From: Ulva prolifera
Taxonomy: Eukaryota > Chlorophyta > Ulvophyceae > Ulvales > Ulvaceae
Reading direction: 5' to 3'
Assembly (NCBI GenBank): GCA_023078555.1
Contig: CM041196.1
Span: 8,691,985-8,755,984 of the forward strand
Length of the DNA stretch: 64,000 nucleotides
The translations under genes were made by a program, and so were the position numbers. Numbering within the stretch: position 1 is the first letter of the stretch; the number at the start of each line of letters is the position of its first letter. Positions 25,662 through 36,036 of the stretch are shown here, piece by piece. The notes below the pieces were generated by a model. It was not told the DNA's origin. It saw only the letters and a program-made list of their open reading frames with translations, and searched no databases.

Positions 25662-26603
25662 AGAGGAAGCGGCACATCAGCTGCGGTCCGTGGCCGCTGG
25701 ACATTGTTAGAAGATGTGACTTATCGCCATGCAAGCATCTACAGACGTTGTCAGCTGAAGTGTGTACCGAAGTGCTCTTGTAGGAAGCAGTGTTATGATT
25801 CTGAGTCACCGGTCGTGCATCGAGGTTGGTTCCCTCTGAATGTGAACAAGCCTGCAGTGTTCTCGCAGCGATGATACATACAATAAACGATGCCGCAATG
25901 ACTGGAAGTGGACTCCTGAATGGATTGAATTAGTGAATCTGGTTTGTACTGCTTGGGATGGTCCCATTCTTGGCTGTACTCCTTGTACCCGTGTTGACAA
26001 AGCGGAATTTCTTGTAGCACCTGTACATGTGCAAATGCAAAGCACATGTACTGGTGGGTCAACTTCAGTCATACATTCTACAGGTGCCTGTGGCATGCAC
26101 AAGGTGTCACTGTTGTATGTCAACATTGTAATGGTTGCGATGTGGCTGCGTCGTGCTGCATTCGTGTTCTGTTCCAGTGGTGCACCCTGCTACCACCTTC
26201 AACCTTGTAGCACAAACATACATAGATGGCTGCCAATTGCTATCCATCCCACGCCAATGATTGGCTGATTACTGCCTTGGCTTGCAACTGTCTTGACATG
26301 CCCGCCACACAGCTCACAATGTCATTTGGGAGCTCGCATTGTCCAGCGGTTTCCACACGTGCCCCTGCTGTATGACAAATGTTCGCCGGAATTGTTGGTC
26401 AACAGATACAAGAATTAAGCAACTCAGAAGAATGATCGTGGGTATGCCAAAGCTGACATCATTCTGCATGCAAGGGTCTCTCATCTGCAGAGGTGAAGCT
26501 CCGTTGGCAGACAGAGTCTAGTGCTGCACGGCCAATGCACCATGGCACACAGAAAGATACTTGTTGCTGATACTGTTTGTACTGTTTCGCGCGCTCGGGT
26601 CTT
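25662..26603. other. convergent intergenic gap
   Basis: Between the C2-domain gene (+) and the DUF1295 gene (-). Only unrecognised short frames; expected to hold both 3' UTRs. Confidence 0.5.
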
Positions 26604-27796
26604 TCACACATGCGCTTCTCGACCATCACCATTATCTGCAGTCAGGTAAGACTCCTGGTAGGCTGCATGGGCAGAATGCTGCAAGGTGCAGCTAGAAATA
26701 CCATTTAGATACCGTACCTGGCACATGCAAACACTATTAAATAGCGTTCCGACAATTGTCCAAGGACTTCCGGCAGCTACTGCAAACAGAGCGACACCCC
26801 ACCACCACATCTGCTCGCCTAGATGGTTCGGGTGGCGGCTGACAGCCCACAATCCTTCTTGAAGCACACAAAGGCCTCGGCCATGTGGTACACATGTAAA
26901 ATTGTACAGTGTGTTGTCAGCATGCGTTGCAGTGCATAGCCCCAGAATACATAGCCAGCATGCGCATGTGTCGATGGCATTCCAAGGAGAGCCAGAAAAT
27001 GATATAGGCATCCATGGCAGAGTCAATCCAACCAGCATACAATGCTGAACACAATATACAGTCAGTACCTGCAGCGGACAGGTGTTGAGGGAGCCTCAAT
27101 GTGGCTACAGTGATCACATATCGTCACAAGCCCTTCATGTGGGTCAAAACTTCGGACCTGAATCAAAGGCCACCACTTCCCACAGCGCTGCTTCATATCC
27201 GCATACCGCCAGTCTTCCCTTGCACCAGCCCGCCAATGTTCCCGCCTGAAATACGAGTGTGTCAATCTGGCGGCCCACACACCCATCAGAATGCTGTTAA
27301 CTACTTGCCTTAGATTCCACAGGGCTGCTGCTGGATGTGAAATCCAAAAGAGAGCAAGCATGGGTGGTGCTAGGGTCCAATAAGGATCTATGAGCCATGT
27401 GCTATCCTGCAGACAGCCAGCATCTCGAGAAGCCACGCAATCATCTTGAGTAGACTCCACATTGCGAAGCTGGAGACATCAGTGGAATGCAACTCGCTCT
27501 CTGTGCACAGAACTCAGGGTGCAAAGGACCAATGCCAATATCTGTTGACAGAGAGCCGGCTGATGACATGTTATGCGACTCACCTGCACTAAGCTGACGA
27601 TGTAGAACGTAATGTCAACATGTATGAGCCACAGTATATTGACGCTCAGCAGCGGCATGTGCACATAGATATCACATAGTGAAGAGTGGATCTCAGCTGC
27701 AGCGCAGAAGTGAGACAGCAGATAGCATGTACAGACCGGAGGTACAGCAACAATCAGGAGTAACGCCCAGTTGCAATAAGATCGATGCAGCTTCAT
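26604..27796 (-). CDS. DUF1295 / steroid 5-alpha-reductase-like membrane protein
   Basis: Members are multi-pass membrane proteins related to isoprenylcysteine methyltransferases and steroid reductases; the substrate is usually unknown. The first exon carries hydrophobic helices (NWALLLIVAVPPVCTCYLL; MPLLSVNILWLIHVDITFYI) and ends at donor GTGCAG/GTGAGTCG near 27590. The second exon opens after a TGTCTGCAG acceptor near 27408 with DSTWLIDPYWTLAPPMLAL, the family's D-W-x-D-x-Y-W block, and continues to REDWRYADMKQRCGKWWP. The third exon (from about 27035) has MLVGLTLPWMPI, then LWAVSRHPNHLGEQMWWWG, the conserved R-H-P-N-x-x-G-E cofactor-binding signature, and a terminal hydrophobic segment. 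The last 100 bases may contain one very short intron. The start is taken at MKLHRSYCNW, with a longer open frame to 28090 possible. Confidence 0.75.
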
Positions 27797-28090
27797 AGGC
27801 CAGCAAAGGAACGTGCGGAGACAGCCGGGACGAACGCCCTGTCGCGCGGAATGCCGAAACTCCAGAGGCAGACACGACAAGTCAGATGAGTCGGAGATAT
27901 ATGAGTCAGCATGAGCGGCAACGGACAGACATTGTTGATGTTTCCGCGAATGAACCTTTTTGCCTGGTGCCTGATTCTGGCTGCACCAACAAGCAGTGCT
28001 CTTGCCAGCACCGCTCGCTTCGATCAACGTCGACAGCCAAAAAAAGAAACGGCAATGCCAGGCGGATCCTTCTGGCGGCTTCACTTGCAC

Positions 28091-28424
28091 AACCTCCCAA
28101 TGGGTGCCACCGAAACATCGTCACTACACCCAAACTCGTACACTACGAATTGTGAAACGACAGGACGACCTCACGCACGCAGAGACGGCATTCGTGCAGT
28201 CCCCGTAGCGCTGGAGCCTGTTGCCGTCCGCTACAGACACACATGAGCGTTTGTGCAACGCTAAAGTATTCTTAACGTGCTATGCCGAGGCTGACCATCG
28301 CCGTGCAACTTGGCGGGTCATGGTGGGTCATGTAGATGACGCAGTGAGCACGCAGCGGGGCCTGCAGTCTGGAACGGCTTTTGAGCAGGCAGGTCTCGAA
28401 CTTTGCAGTGCGTATCTTTAAAGT
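28091..28424. other. no gene recognised
   Basis: Upstream side of the DUF1295 gene; it should hold its promoter. Nothing else recognised. Confidence 0.4.
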
Positions 28425-29053
28425 TGCGCAGGCGCAGCTCCGTGACGACGAAAGCTCTGCTGTGACATAGTCCATTGCCAGAGCATCCTGCAGCCAGGCG
28501 CGCCAGAAGAGTTGAAAATCACCGAACGCTTGGCAGCAAACTTTGTTCCTTATGCTGGTTAAGTTGAACTGGCGTCTGATCTGCTGTTGCTTGTCGTCCC
28601 GAATGACAGGGCAAGGTCCAAGAGCCATTGTGCAGTCAATCTTCGTGCTGGGCACCGGAACGCTAAGGCATTGTACGTCACCCAGCACAGGCCCCTCGGC
28701 CGCCTCCTTCGATTTTAATACAACATCGAGGATTGCAGAGTGCCATGCGCAGGCGCAGCTCCGTGAGGACGACAGCTCTGCTGTGACATTGTCCATTGCC
28801 AGAGCATCCTGCAGCCAGGCGCGCCAGAAGAGTTGAAAACCACCGAACGCTTAACAGCAAAATTTGTTCCTTATACTGGCTGAGTTGAACTGGCGTCTGA
28901 TCTGCTGTTGCTTGTCGTCCCGAATGACAAGGCAAGGTCCAAGAGCCACTGTGCAATCAACCTTCGTGCTACGCCAAGGCAATGTACGTCACCTGGCACA
29001 GATCCCTCGGCCACCTCCTTCGCTTTTAATACAACATCGAGGATTGCAGAATG
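28425..29053. repeat. two-copy tandem repeat, unit about 321 bp
   Basis: Copy 1 runs 28425-28745 and copy 2 from 28746 to about 29053; both begin TGCGCAGGCGCAGCTCCGTG and copy 2 lacks about ten bases internally. The unit length is a multiple of three, and on the minus strand the first copy reads openly through the junction (LQDALAMDYVTAELSSSRSC), so a duplicated coding exon is possible. Copy 2 does not keep the frame. No domain is recognised and no transposon ends are visible. Confidence 0.85.
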
Positions 29054-29653
29054 CCAGTGCCAGAGTCTGTGCTCGGTCTCAGAACACACCGTATTTTGCA
29101 GCTTGTCCGAGACAGCTACATTTCAGCTACTCTTCATGCTACAGTTGTGAAGAAATGTGTAGGCGCTGGGCAGCACAGATGTGACTAGATACATGTAAAG
29201 AGCTGCAAAGAGTGTTGTGCGAAACAACAGATCCATTCGCAAGTGTGTCCATGCCTTGCACCTTGAGAGGCTGCAAATTCAAGTGCTACCTTGCCTGACT
29301 CGCACGTGTCGGGCGTCGGGCTCCCTTTATCCCGTAGGCCCTATCCCCTGAGACTTGGCAGGCACTCGACGCGGACGCCTCGAGCACACACTTGACGGCA
29401 GCAAATACCGTCCGGTTGTCGTGGGGCAGTCCCTGGATTGCGGCGCCATCGATGGAGCGGGCTGTCGGCGGGGAGGTCCCGTGTGAGGACAGCAAACATC
29501 GCACCACAGCCTCGCGCGGCGCATCGGTAGAAGGAATAAAAGGTGGTAAGATAGCGCTGAACGTGCTCTTCGATGCCTCTTGCGGTCATTTGGCGAGGCC
29601 TTGTTGCACCGTAGAACCTCTTTCAGATCGACGTCCAGTCGGACGTCCATCTA

Positions 29654-29657
<4 letters not shown>
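29054..29657. other. GC-richer stretch, unassigned
   Basis: From about 29290 the composition becomes more CG-rich than the neighbouring host DNA. Minus-strand frames at 29327-29650 and 29341-29589 are open but unrecognised. It ends at a long poly-G run. Confidence 0.35.

Positions 29658-29692
<35 letters not shown>
29658..29692 (+). repeat. poly-G tract, 35 bp
   Basis: Uninterrupted run of 35 G. It could be a strong quadruplex-forming site or mark a join or uncertain spot in the assembly. Confidence 0.9.
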
Positions 29693-30148
29693 CTATTGAC
29701 CATGTTTTGGGCGGTTGACGGATGGAGCGGTCTCGGCGTGTTGATTTCGTTCATAAACCACACTCGCTCGCACGTCCAATCAAGCAAGAAGATGCCTTGC
29801 GGAAAACCGCAGCGTTATGGCGCACACACAAGGCACGACGGTCGTTCCACCTTGTCCTCACCACTGTCTCGTGCTAACAGTTGCTGCACCTCGTTCCGAT
29901 CTTTTGCTCGCGATGTTTTGCTCGCCCTGATGTCCGATCGGCTGCTATCGTTTGTAATGAAACACCTGCGGATGCAAAGTGAAATCACACGGAACTTGCT
30001 ATGTGGTGAGTTCAGGCAATTCCAGACATGCACTTTTCGACATACTCCCCGCTTTCCACTGTGAGCAAACGGTGGCGTAGGGGGCCATGGCCGATACACA
30101 CTGTTGCCATCTTTGCATTCTTAAAATGCGCTTCCCCGAAGGGCGCGC
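29693..30148. other. no gene recognised
   Basis: Short unrecognised frames only. It ends at the terminal inverted repeat of hAT element A. Confidence 0.4.
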
Positions 30149-30405
30149 TAGGGATGGCACAAAGTCTAGATTTTTAGTCACCTCGTCTCGTGCCCGTGTC
30201 CGAGGTCGAGGTGGCACCCGAGGTGACCTCGGATTCGTACGAGGTGACCTCGGATCGGCCAGTTTCACCTCGGACAGGGTGTGTGTTGACTGATCGGGTA
30301 GCGCAGGGAGCTGGGCACCCTAGCGAGCGTACATAAACGACAGGAGAGAAAGACAGGGGTAACAATGCAGCACAGATGGAATGACTGGAATAGAAGCGCA
30401 CCAAT

Positions 30406-31282
30406 TAGGGATGGCACAAAGTCTAGGTCGAGGACCTCGTCCTACGTCGAGGTGCCAAAACTCGACACGAGTCTCGTACCGATTCCGAGGTGAAATTATG
30501 CATCACCTCGGACGGGGTCGAGGTCCCGTTATCTCGAGCATCACGTAAAGGGTGTTGAAGCACCAGTAGACACGGTGTGGGAACTAAGCACACAGACAAA
30601 TCCACAGGCCTAGGCTATGAACATACTACCTTACATTATTCAAGGACACATGCACCACCGAATAGGCTCTAGTAAAGCCGCTCAATGCAGTGGCCGGGCC
30701 AATAGTATATCAACATGGTTGAGAACTTTGAAACTATTCTCTGCATGTCACGTCATGTGCATCAGAGCAGAATTTGAGTATCTCGAGAGATAAGTTCGGT
30801 AGGTTGTACGACAAGTTGCGAAGTCGATTGAAGGTGGATCCTGCTGATAAGATGGTTTTGTTGCACAAAATAGAAATGCTGAAGCAGTGCAGGCTTGTGA
30901 GGAGGAAGTCTTGGTAGCTGAAATAGAGGATCATGTGCTCCATGGGGGTTCACATAGAGTAGTGGAAGCAATTGAGTAAATACTGTAACTTGTGTGAGGT
31001 CATTATTTAGCAATAGATGCCATACCATGATAGAACGTGCGCTGTCGCTATGAACCTGCCTGCACACCCCGTCCGAGGTGAAACTGGCCGATCCGAGGTC
31101 ACCTCGTACGGATCCGAGGTCACCTCGTACGGATCCGAGGTCACCTCGTACGGATCCGAGGTCACCTCGTACGATTCCGAGGTCACCTCGTACGATTCCG
31201 AGGTCACCTCGGGTAACCTCGTGCCACGTCGACCTCGGCACGAGACGAATTTACTTAAAACCTAGACTTTGTGCCATCCCTA
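30406..31282. mobile_element. hAT-type DNA transposon copy B, inside solo LTR X
   Basis: Same TAGGGATGGCACAA termini as A but inverted relative to it. It is flanked by a perfect 8-bp duplication GCACCAAT (30398-30405 and 31283-31290), the hallmark of hAT integration. The uninterrupted LTR X copy at 40.3-41.1 kb gives the matching empty site near 40990-41002. Its transposase remnant is more decayed than that of A. Confidence 0.92.
31089..31212. repeat. subterminal tandem array, 21-bp unit, about six copies
   Basis: Units share CCGAGGTCACCTCGTAC and lie just inside the right end of hAT B. Each contains a near-palindrome CGAGGTCACCTCG. Copy A has only about two units at its equivalent end (near 30200-30260). 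Short subterminal repeats in hAT elements commonly bind transposase. Confidence 0.85.
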
Positions 31283-32370
31283 GCACCAATCGACCAAAGG
31301 TAATTGTGTCGATCACAGCAAAACACTTGGAATATATGTGCCCAGGCCCATCCCTGCTTTGTGCTGTCCTCGCTACTGATAGCTCTGTGGAACTGTGGAA
31401 TCGCGATGCTCGTTGATCTGTTGTGCGGATCAGGGTGCAGCATCCCGCGAGATCTGGCGATCTTCTGCGGGGATTTGGTATGTACCATCCTCCGTCAATC
31501 CAATGCAACAACATCGTGCTGCATGGATACGCAGACGTAGACTGGCCGGCATGGTCTTTGACGCTGCCCCTTGGCTTGCGCAAGCGCAGACCAGGGGTAT
31601 GCATGCGCCGCATGCATGACGTGTCATGTACTGAGCTGGCACTTCGCACTGCCAAAAGGCTGTGGCATAAGGTGGCATGATACATGGGATTGGTATGCGA
31701 GATTATACATGTTGAGGAATGCTAGTGGCACTTATGGGCATGTGGAATTACGCACATGTAGCTGTATGCATGCAGCTCATGTGCACAGCTGTGACGTGGT
31801 ACATGATGGCATTCTGAGGTATTCTGTGGTATACTTTCGCCTGGCTCAAGTTTGCAAGGCACTAGCCTGAGATACATATACATGTATCCACAACTGGTGC
31901 CTGCATATCTGGAATATGTGTGCTTCTGCGCAGACAGATTTGGCCATTACAACAGTGTGCATGCAGGTTCATAGCGACAGCGCATGTTCTATCATGGTAT
32001 GGCCTCTATTGCTAAATAATGACCTCACACCAGTTACAGTATTTACTCAATTGCTTCCACTACTGTTTGTGAACCCTCATGGAGCACATGATCCTCTATT
32101 CCAGCTACCAGACTTCCTCCTCACAAGCCTCCATTGCTTCAGCATTTCTATTTTGTGCAACAAAAACCATCTTATCAGCAGTTTCCACCTTCTCTCTCCT
32201 GAATCGGCTTCGCAACTTGTCGTACAACGTACCGAACTTACGCAAATTCCGTTCTGATGCACGTGATGTGACATGCATAGAGAGTAGTTTCTCAGCAACC
32301 ATGGATAGGTCGGGGTATGTATTCGCCAGGCCACTAGACCACAAATCTCTCCTATGCATGACTGCACGGA

Positions 32371-32689
32371 TGTCACAATGACAGGTGCACCCATGCACGG
32401 ACGATCCGCGGATCCAGTGTAGGGGTAAGCCGCCAGCTAGGATTGTCTCGATGTAGTGAGAGAGATTGTGCGAGGGTTTCCCGCCGTAACCTTGAGTGTT
32501 CAGTGTGCATATAAGCATGTGCACACTGAGATCTGTAACCATTCTTATCACTGTTTCACGGTACTAGCTGTATCTTGATTCTCCCCGCATTCATCGGTTC
32601 TACCTCTGTGCGCAGCAAGTATGGAATGCTGGTTACCTGAATTGACCTGAGACTGCGCGTCTGACCTACAGATGAGTGACTTTCTGACA
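32371..32689 (+). mobile_element. solo copia LTR inside hAT A
   Basis: The ends TGTCACAATG...TTTCTGACA match the LTRs of the copia elements at 33432, 51391 and 60012. It is flanked by a perfect 5-bp duplication ACGGA (32366-32370, 32690-32694), so it arose by insertion followed by LTR-LTR recombination. It lacks a short segment near its 5' end found in the other LTRs. Confidence 0.92.
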
Positions 32690-32814
32690 ACGGATAGAGG
32701 CTACATGGTGTGCATCAGCATATTGATAAATCATTGGCCCGGCCACTGCATAGAGCGGCTCTATTAGAGCCTATTCGGTGGTGCATGTGTCCTTGAATAA
32801 TGTAAGGTAGTACG

Positions 32815-33102
32815 TGTCAAGACGCGTGTTTGTCTCATCCAGTGTGCACGGGGGTAAATGTGCGTGCCTGAACGGGTAAGCATGCTGACTGTGCATGACG
32901 ACGTGGAGGGGAGCGTACCTTGCCGCCGCGTCAGGTCGCGTGGCAGACATGAAAGTAAGAATTGAACCGGTGACCTCTAGAGTACACACGACATGCTCTG
33001 ACCACTGGGCTCACCTGAAGCAACGAGCCCTTTGTTATATGACTCCTCCCTTGATTATGTCATCTATATTCTTGGATCTCCAGATATGGATATCCCACAA
33101 CA
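32815..33102 (-). mobile_element. 288-bp TG...CA element with tRNA-like boxes, copy 1
   Basis: On the minus strand it runs TGTTGTGGGATATCC...GTCTTGACA and is flanked by a perfect 5-bp duplication GTACG (32810-32814, 33103-33107). hAT B shows the uninterrupted sequence at the matching place. Minus-strand 33015-32961 resembles a tRNA: a box-A-like CCAGTGGTCAGAGCATG and a box-B-like GGTTCAATTC. The integrase-type ends suggest a small LTR; the tRNA-like part suggests a SINE-like Pol III promoter. No coding region is present. Confidence 0.85.
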
Positions 33103-33322
33103 GTACGTTCATAGCCTAGGCCTGTGGATTTGTCTGTGTGCTTAGTTCCCACACCGTGTCTACTGGTGCTTCAACACCCTTTACGTGATGCTCGACATAA
33201 CGGACCTCGACCCCATTCGAGGTGATAAAAATTTTCACCTCGGAATCGGTGCGAGACTCGTGTCGAGTTTTTGCACCTCGACCTACGACGAGGTCCTCGA
33301 CCTAGACTTTGTGCCATCCCTA

Positions 33323-33431
33323 ATGCACGCGAACGACGGCACATACGTCGGCGTAAACAGCCAAGGGGACTGGCTATGGCGATATGGCCACTGAACGCAA
33401 TTGTGAGCCAGGCACCACCACAAAAACCTGG
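33323..33431. other. short spacer between hAT A and copia 1
   Basis: 109 bp with no recognised feature. The five bases before the LTR, CCTGG, have no partner beyond the distal LTR at 51739. Confidence 0.5.
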
Positions 33432-33784
33432 TGTCACAATGCATGAGCCTGCGGGCAGCAGTGTGGTGACAGGTGCACCCATGCACGGATGATCCGCGGA
33501 TCCAGTGCAGGGTTCAGCCACCAGCGGGATTTCCTGTCGTAGCGAGGGAGATCCTGCGAGGGTCTCCCGCCGTAACCTTGAGTGTTCAGTGTGCATATAA
33601 GGATGTGCACACTATGATCTGTAACCATTCTTCTTACTGTTTCACGGTACGAGCAGTATCCATCTCCCCTTAGCGTTTCCTCGGTTCTACCTCTGTGCGC
33701 AGAAGGTATGGAACGCTGGCTGTCTTGACATGACCTGTACTAAGACTGCGCGTCTGACCAGACAAAGATGAAGCATTTCTGACA
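33432..33784 (+). repeat. copia 1 left LTR
   Basis: 353 bp, TGTCACAATG to TTTCTGACA. A CATATAAGG motif near 33592-33600, flanked by GTGCAC words, is a candidate TATA region. Confidence 0.9.
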
Positions 33785-33797
33785 TGGTATCGGTGAA
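33785..33797 (+). promoter_or_regulatory. copia primer-binding site
   Basis: TGGTATCGGTGAA directly follows the LTR; TGG pairs with the CCA end of a tRNA. The first seven bases match the common initiator-Met site. The same 12-base core occurs in the gypsy element of this window. Confidence 0.75.
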
Positions 33798-34051
33798 TGT
33801 TTAGCGTTATGTCTGTTATTGTGATGTTAAGGAAGCCCTTGGCCAAAGTCTGTGCGCAGACACGGTAGGCATTCCACTGTTCTGCCGGCCCTCAGACTGC
33901 GGTCACAAGAGCAGGCATCATTAAGTGTCCTCGAAGCATATTGTTGTTAGATACAATTCGAGACGCTTGCTTTTAATGATCAGCGCTGAGAAAAGTGAAT
34001 GCGTTTGCTTATTTTCTCAACCTGTAGGCTTGCGAGCCATTTATCGGTCAG

Positions 34052-35215
34052 TTGCTGCGCGCAACAAAGACTCGTTTTTTGTCCTACTGCAGGATGTCCA
34101 ATCTCGATCGTTCTAATGCCAAATCTCCTCGCGAGGAAAGGCAGGACGAGGCTGATCAGCAGCCGCTCGTCGACAGGGACGCTGACCAGCAGCTCCCTGA
34201 CGAGGAACAGCCCGACGGCATGTTGCTTCGTGGCGGACGAGTCATCCGACCACGACAATCTTCCCAAACTGGGCAGAGCAGTCAGCAGGTGCCCTTTTCC
34301 TCTAATGTAGTGAACCATGCTGGTCACGCTGAGTCTCTCATCACACTCGAAACGTTGACCGAAGCGCTGCGAGCATCTCGGGGACGTAGTGAGCCTGATT
34401 TGACGAAAGGAAAACTGCCTAAATGGAACTATAAGACCGAAAGCTTCGTTGCGTACGAGCAGAAAGTCTTCTTGTGGTTAGGCCACTTCGAACTGGATCA
34501 TTTGTTGCAGCATGCACCGTCTGCGGACGAACAGCGTGTCCATGCTAGGGCAAGGACACAAGTCCTTATGTCTTTGCTTGCTGCGGATAGGAAGACCGTC
34601 TATCGCATGTCACACCTGTGTGAAGCATGGGCCTATTTGACTGCCAAGTATAGGCCTAGCACCGAAGCCGAAATCCACAGACTGTGGAGTCGGTTCAATT
34701 CCTTATCACAGAATAATAGAGATGTTGCGTCTTACTGTGGTGATGTGATGAGTGTTTATACTCAACTGGAGGCACGAGGTGCCGATGTGGGCCAGAGATG
34801 GCTTCGTTTGAAAATGTTAGAAGTGGGGGAGGAGTTCAATGCTGTGCGCGGCGAAGTTCTCCACTGTTCCCCACACGTAATCATTTCACGTTTGACTGAG
34901 CATGCCGGCTTGCTCAAGCAACGGCTGCAGGCTAGGTCTGGGGCGCCCGCGGGCAAACCAGGCCACAGCTGGCGCAAGCAGCCCCGTGGTGACGGTCCTG
35001 TGGTCGCCGCTCTCGTGGCTGGCCAAGCTCCTCGCGAGGAGACCAGGACCTGTTTCTTCTGCAAGAAGAAGGGACATTTGCGTGCGAACTGCCCCCAACG
35101 CAAACAGGCTGCGGCCAAAGATGTTTGTGCCGTAGAGATGCCTGAAAAGTATCCAACTCCCGACGCGTCTTTGCCTTGGAATATGATCATTGATAGTGGT
35201 TCGGACATTCATATA
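34052..35215 (+). pseudogene. copia 1 gag, zinc knuckle and start of protease
   Basis: The frame encodes a gag-like polyprotein (KLPKWNYKTESFVAYEQK) with a CCHC zinc knuckle CFFCKKKGHLRANC and the protease active-site context IIDSGSDIHI, after which a DNA transposon interrupts the element. Fossil part of copia 1. Confidence 0.85.
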
Positions 35216-36036
35216 CCGTACTAAATTAAACCCATCAACACGTAACGCATAACGCAGGCCTGCAGTGGCGTTGAAACACCTCGCTGTAACGCATAACGGT
35301 GGCCAGATGGGCCACCGTATCTCCAGGAATATTTCGTACACCCGTAACGCTTGGGGCTCCTCACGTCACATACTGCATGTCGCAGCTCACCGTCTAGCAC
35401 GTTTGCAACAACTCCGAACAACAACGCGCCATTTGCTCATTCAATCATCCTCCTCATAGAACTGCGTCTGTAATGTGTCATCATCAGCCAGCCCCTGGTC
35501 TAGGTACCCCGCTGCAGCCATATGCTCTTGCGTCTCGTCCTCGCCAACCTCACAATCTCGCATGAGCTCAAGCATAAAGATCTGGATCATGGTTGACGTA
35601 CTCATCGTAATCGTAGTGATCATCACCGTACTGTTGCTCGTCTACGTCGGCAAGATCTCCGATGCTGTCACTGGGCGACATGTTTGCTAGATACACAACT
35701 TCACGCTTGGCGACAAAGCAGTTTCACTGTGCTAATCGTTGGCATAGAGACTCATGAGCTGATGTGTCCTAGCTGTTGCATGTCCCTTACATGTACTTCG
35801 ATGCTAATTTTCAAACACGTGCCGTGTGTCACCGCGCTACATCCCTGCACCGCTGCTGCAGCAGGTCGCGCGCTCTGCGCATGCACCTTCGTCATGTGTA
35901 ACGCTCAGCTGCACGCCGAGTCTCCAACAAAAATAAAACAGCTATAACGCATAACGGTGGCCAAATTGTCGTGCCCCAGATATATTTTGTACACAATAAC
36001 GCTGGCCTCGATGTCGATGGTTTTAATTTAGTACGG
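35216..36036. mobile_element. 821-bp DNA transposon with TA target duplication, inside copia 1
   Basis: Inverted ends CCGTACTAAATTAAA are flanked by TA on each side, and the related copia 2 copy at about 52800 shows the unoccupied site. The terminal regions also share inverted blocks containing GCATAACGGTGGCC. TA duplication fits Tc1/mariner-like and some other superfamilies. A small acidic minus-strand frame (35441-35626) could be a transposase remnant but is unrecognised; the element is probably non-autonomous. Confidence 0.85.

Larger units (their letters stand above)
30284..31951 (-). mobile_element. solo LTR, family X, inside hAT A and interrupted by hAT B
   Basis: The ends are TGTTGACTGATC...TTACAACA, flanked on both sides by the 5-bp duplication GTGTG (30279-30283 and 31952-31956). 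Subtracting hAT B and its duplication gives about 783 bp. A second copy in the opposite orientation, 788 bp, lies at 40323-41110. TG...CA ends and 5-bp duplications mark it as an LTR; no internal retroelement region accompanies it. Confidence 0.85.
30149..33322. mobile_element. hAT-type DNA transposon copy A, non-autonomous, with nested insertions
   Basis: The ends are TAGGGATGGCACAAAGTC and its reverse complement, a hAT-like terminus. Removing the three insertions it carries directly (30284-31951, 32371-32689, 32815-33102, each with its 5-bp duplication) leaves about 884 bp, matching copy B (877 bp). On the minus strand near 32100-32280 it encodes SERNLRKFGTLYDKLRSR, the conserved C-terminal dimerisation stretch of hAT transposases, so it is a deletion derivative of an autonomous element. 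The bases beside its ends (GGGCGCGC and ATGCACGC) agree at only five of eight positions, so its own target duplication is decayed or was altered. Confidence 0.85.

Noticed and set aside
28425-29053. CRISPR-like or satellite array
   Set aside because: Only two copies of a long unit without spacers, in a eukaryotic setting.
30762-31241. Repeat-rich protein (VRGDLGSVRGDLG) on the minus strand
   Set aside because: It is the translation of the 21-bp subterminal repeats of hAT B, not a gene.
31571-31870. A 99-residue conserved frame, also seen at 40403-40771
   Set aside because: The similarity is that of the two LTR X copies; no sign of protein-level selection is visible.
32815-33102. An ordinary tRNA-derived SINE
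   Set aside because: Both copies have fixed TG...CA-type ends and exactly 5-bp duplications and no A-rich tail, which does not fit LINE-driven insertion. Kept open as a test in the findings.
30141-33330. A perfect 8-bp target duplication around hAT A
   Set aside because: The flanks GGGCGCGC and ATGCACGC agree at only five positions, so I do not claim one.
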